Assembly: GCF_016587435.1 (NCBI RefSeq)
Contig: NZ_BNJJ01000020.1
Coordinates: 62,001 to 126,000, forward strand
Direction: 5' to 3'
DNA length: 64,000 nt
Source of the DNA: Dictyobacter formicarum
Lineage (GTDB): Bacteria > Chloroflexota > Ktedonobacteria > Ktedonobacterales > Ktedonobacteraceae
Under the pieces are notes generated by a model. It was given only the letters and a program-made list of their open reading frames with translations. It had not been told where the DNA came from and searched no databases. Positions 62,301 through 64,000 of the stretch are shown here, piece after piece. Each line of letters starts with the position of its first letter. The first letter of the stretch is position 1. The translations under genes and the position numbers were made by a program.

Positions 62301-63299
62301 ATGCGAAAGGTCTCTCGAAGACAACGATTCATGTTCTTGCTGCCGGGTCTTGTACTCTTAGCAGCATTCTTGATAAGCGGTGGAGTAGAGGCACTAACAA
62401 CTGGCGTTCCTACGGCATCGGCACATGGGGCAAATGATCACCTGGTAGCACAGGCGGCTCAGCCTCAAGAGGACTGCATTGGGGAACAACGCAAACCCAG
62501 TTTCAGAAGTGCTGTAGTGGTGAGTAAAGGAGACGTGGTATGTGGAGATTTGACTTCATTCGGGGGTAATGTCACCATCCATGGTGAAGTCAAAGGCGAC
62601 GTGATGGTCATTGGTGGAAATATGGTTATCGATGGTGGGGTCGACGGGAACGTGACCCTTTACGGTGGCAACCTCAGTTTTTCCCCTGGCGCACACGTCA
62701 ATGGAGACATTCATGTTTGTGGAGGTCAACGGTACAAAGAAGCCAACTTACTTCTTCATGGAAGCTACTTTGGCTGTCCAACTGGCGTCGTTGACATGCT
62801 TGGAAGTGATGCGGGAGTTCAGTTTCGTTTCTGGTATATTGTGACATGGGTCTTGTTGGGGATGTTACTTACCACCTTGTTACCAGAACATGTCATGATG
62901 GTTCTAACGACGATAAAACATAAGGCGCGGCGAAGCTTCGCCCTGGGGCTGCTAAGCATTCTGCTTGCACCGGCTATTTTTGCTGTCTTGCTTGCACTTA
63001 TCATTCCTATTCCGCTGGCAATTCTGGTCGCAGTCGGACTCATTGCAGCCTGGGCACTCGGATTGGTTGCCACTGGTTGGATTATCGGGAACTGGATCGT
63101 GCAGCGCATTCTTCCTCATTACGATACGCGCCTGGTGCAAATCGGCGTTGGTATGGCGATACTGGCTCTGTTTGGATCGTTGCCTTACATTGGCTGGGTC
63201 GTCAATATTGGAGTAGGGATTCTGGGGGTCGGGGCAGTCTTTTTAAGTCGCTTTGGGACGCGGCTCTATGGCTCTCCGAAACAACCGCTCTCCTGGTAA
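62301..63299 (+). CDS. Membrane protein with bactofilin-like beta-helix domain
   Basis: ATG 62301 is chosen because of the AGGGGG site eight bases upstream; earlier in-frame ATGs overlap the previous gene. The 332-residue protein has a signal/anchor helix, an extracytoplasmic domain of hexapeptide-like strands (GDVVCGDLTSFGGNVTIHGEVKGDVMVIGGNMVIDGGVDGNV) like the bactofilin polymer-forming fold, and four C-terminal membrane helices. Four cysteines lie in the outer domain. It is the third gene after an ECF sigma/anti-sigma pair, suggesting an envelope-stress function (inference). Confidence 0.8.
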   Translation: MRKVSRRQRFMFLLPGLVLLAAFLISGGVEALTTGVPTASAHGANDHLVAQAAQPQEDCIGEQRKPSFRSAVVVSKGDVVCGDLTSFGGNVTIHGEVKGDVMVIGGNMVIDGGVDGNVTLYGGNLSFSPGAHVNGDIHVCGGQRYKEANLLLHGSYFGCPTGVVDMLGSDAGVQFRFWYIVTWVLLGMLLTTLLPEHVMMVLTTIKHKARRSFALGLLSILLAPAIFAVLLALIIPIPLAILVAVGLIAAWALGLVATGWIIGNWIVQRILPHYDTRLVQIGVGMAILALFGSLPYIGWVVNIGVGILGVGAVFLSRFGTRLYGSPKQPLSW

Positions 63300-63489
63300 A
63301 ATCAGGCACACATGCAAGGATGCTTCTGCTTGCTATGAGCTGATGCTCAATTATTTATCGGTATCCTTCAACATGCGAGACTCCATTGTTGGGGCTATGT
63401 AGTAGTAAGAATTGAAAGACACAAAAACGCTGGAAAGAGGGGGCGGACATTAACGACAGAACCTGTCGTCAGGTGCCGCCGAGGTGAAC

Positions 63490-64000
63490 ATGAGTATTGA
63501 TGTTGAACTTACAGACCTTGCCTACGGAGGAGACGCCGTAGGCCGCTATGAGGGACGCGTCTTGTTTGTTCCTGGAGGAATTCCGGGTGAACGGGTACGC
63601 GTAGAGATTGTTGAGGAACGGCGCGGACATGCACGTGCAGAGCTCCTGGAAATCCTTCGCCCTGCTCCTGAGAGGGTCGAACCGGCTTATCCACAACTTA
63701 CCGATAGTGGATGCCAGTGGCAACATATCGCGTATCCTGCACAGTTGACCTGGAAGGCTCATATTGTGCGTCAATTGCTGGTTCGCATTGGCAAACAGCC
63801 AGACGCACTTGTTCATCCAACCATTGGTATGCCAGCCAACGTTCCACCCTGGCATTATCGTAATTATGCTGTATTTACGGTGGGAACGGCGGGCGAGATC
63901 GGTTTTAAATTGACCGATAGCCATGATGTGCAGGACCTGGAAGAGTGTGGCCTATTGCATCCTGCATTGGACCAGGTCTATCAATTAGTACGCCGGAAAC
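63490..64000 (+). CDS. TrmA/RlmD-family RNA (uracil-5-)methyltransferase, N-terminal part
   Basis: The frame starts at ATG 63490 after GAGGTG and is open to the window end (170 codons seen). It begins with a TRAM domain (VELTDLAYGGDAVGRYEGRVLFVPGGIPGERVRVEI) followed by the linker motif CQWQHIAYPAQLTWKAHIVRQLL. This is the RlmD/RlmCD/TrmA family that makes 5-methyluridine in rRNA or tRNA. The Cys pattern for the [4Fe-4S] cluster is incomplete in the visible part (only the CQWQH cysteine and a later CGLLHP), so the target RNA is uncertain. The SAM domain lies outside. Confidence 0.88.
   Translation, partial: MSIDVELTDLAYGGDAVGRYEGRVLFVPGGIPGERVRVEIVEERRGHARAELLEILRPAPERVEPAYPQLTDSGCQWQHIAYPAQLTWKAHIVRQLLVRIGKQPDALVHPTIGMPANVPPWHYRNYAVFTVGTAGEIGFKLTDSHDVQDLEECGLLHPALDQVYQLVRRK

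Overview
The window looks like a chromosomal segment of a Ktedonobacteria-type Chloroflexota bacterium. This is inferred from the gene mix and was not tested by a search. The supporting signs are Ser/Thr kinase, PP2C and WD40 signalling proteins, zinc-ribbon membrane proteins, ECF sigma/anti-sigma pairs, stand-alone coenzyme-B12 mutase large chains, a GroEL without a GGM tail, and moderate GC. Most of it is ordinary core chromosome. No phage, transposase or CRISPR array was seen.

Layout. 0-5 kb: the 3' end of a WD40 gene, a compound repeat, a zinc-ribbon membrane protein, then groES-groEL with a Cys-rich gene upstream. 5-9 kb: biotin carrier protein and methylmalonyl-CoA mutase (propionyl-CoA/methylmalonyl-CoA route), murI, and a PAP2-type membrane protein. 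9-13.5 kb: a heterodimeric ABC exporter and a flavoprotein. 13.6-17.7 kb: a partial complex I operon, nuoA-C-(small membrane protein)-D-H, without nuoB. 17.8-22.3 kb: a Ser/Thr kinase and a membrane-spanning PP2C phosphatase. 22.7-24.8 kb: hisD between repeats. 24.8-26.5 kb: a hypothetical gene, recO, and a tRNA-Cys/tRNA-Gly operon with clear promoter and terminator. 26.5-31.3 kb: a SWIM-finger protein and an XPB-like helicase-associated protein that appears frameshifted in a G run.

31.5-37.7 kb: prmA-rsmE, a tandem GNAT protein, then thiolase plus a second B12 mutase whose substrate-site residues are those of isobutyryl-CoA mutase rather than methylmalonyl-CoA mutase. 37.8-43 kb: an ECF sigma/anti-sigma pair, a sedolisin-family protein that has lost its catalytic residues, and a stress-type glycine-rich protein. 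43.4-48 kb: a HEPN protein, pyruvate phosphate dikinase, and an HdeD-like protein. 48-54 kb: a molybdenum oxidoreductase operon (b-type membrane subunit, nitrate-reductase-like catalytic subunit, four-cluster ferredoxin, Rieske protein, small membrane protein, HPP-family transporter). 54-64 kb: methyltransferase, endonuclease V, a two-component system, mnmG, tRNA-Leu, a second ECF sigma/anti-sigma pair followed by a bactofilin-like membrane protein, and the start of a TrmA/RlmD-family RNA methyltransferase.

The most unusual signal is not a gene. Five intergenic sites (near 0.7, 9.1, 22.7, 24.3 and 46.9 kb) carry a perfect long hairpin with 26-32 bp arms. The arm sequence is different at every site. 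Four sites share a conserved roughly 20-45 bp head ending in GGCGCTCAA or a close variant, and three share a GCGC-NNN-GCGC apex. A conserved head and apex with a variable but perfectly self-complementary stem is not explained by ordinary repeats or simple terminators.
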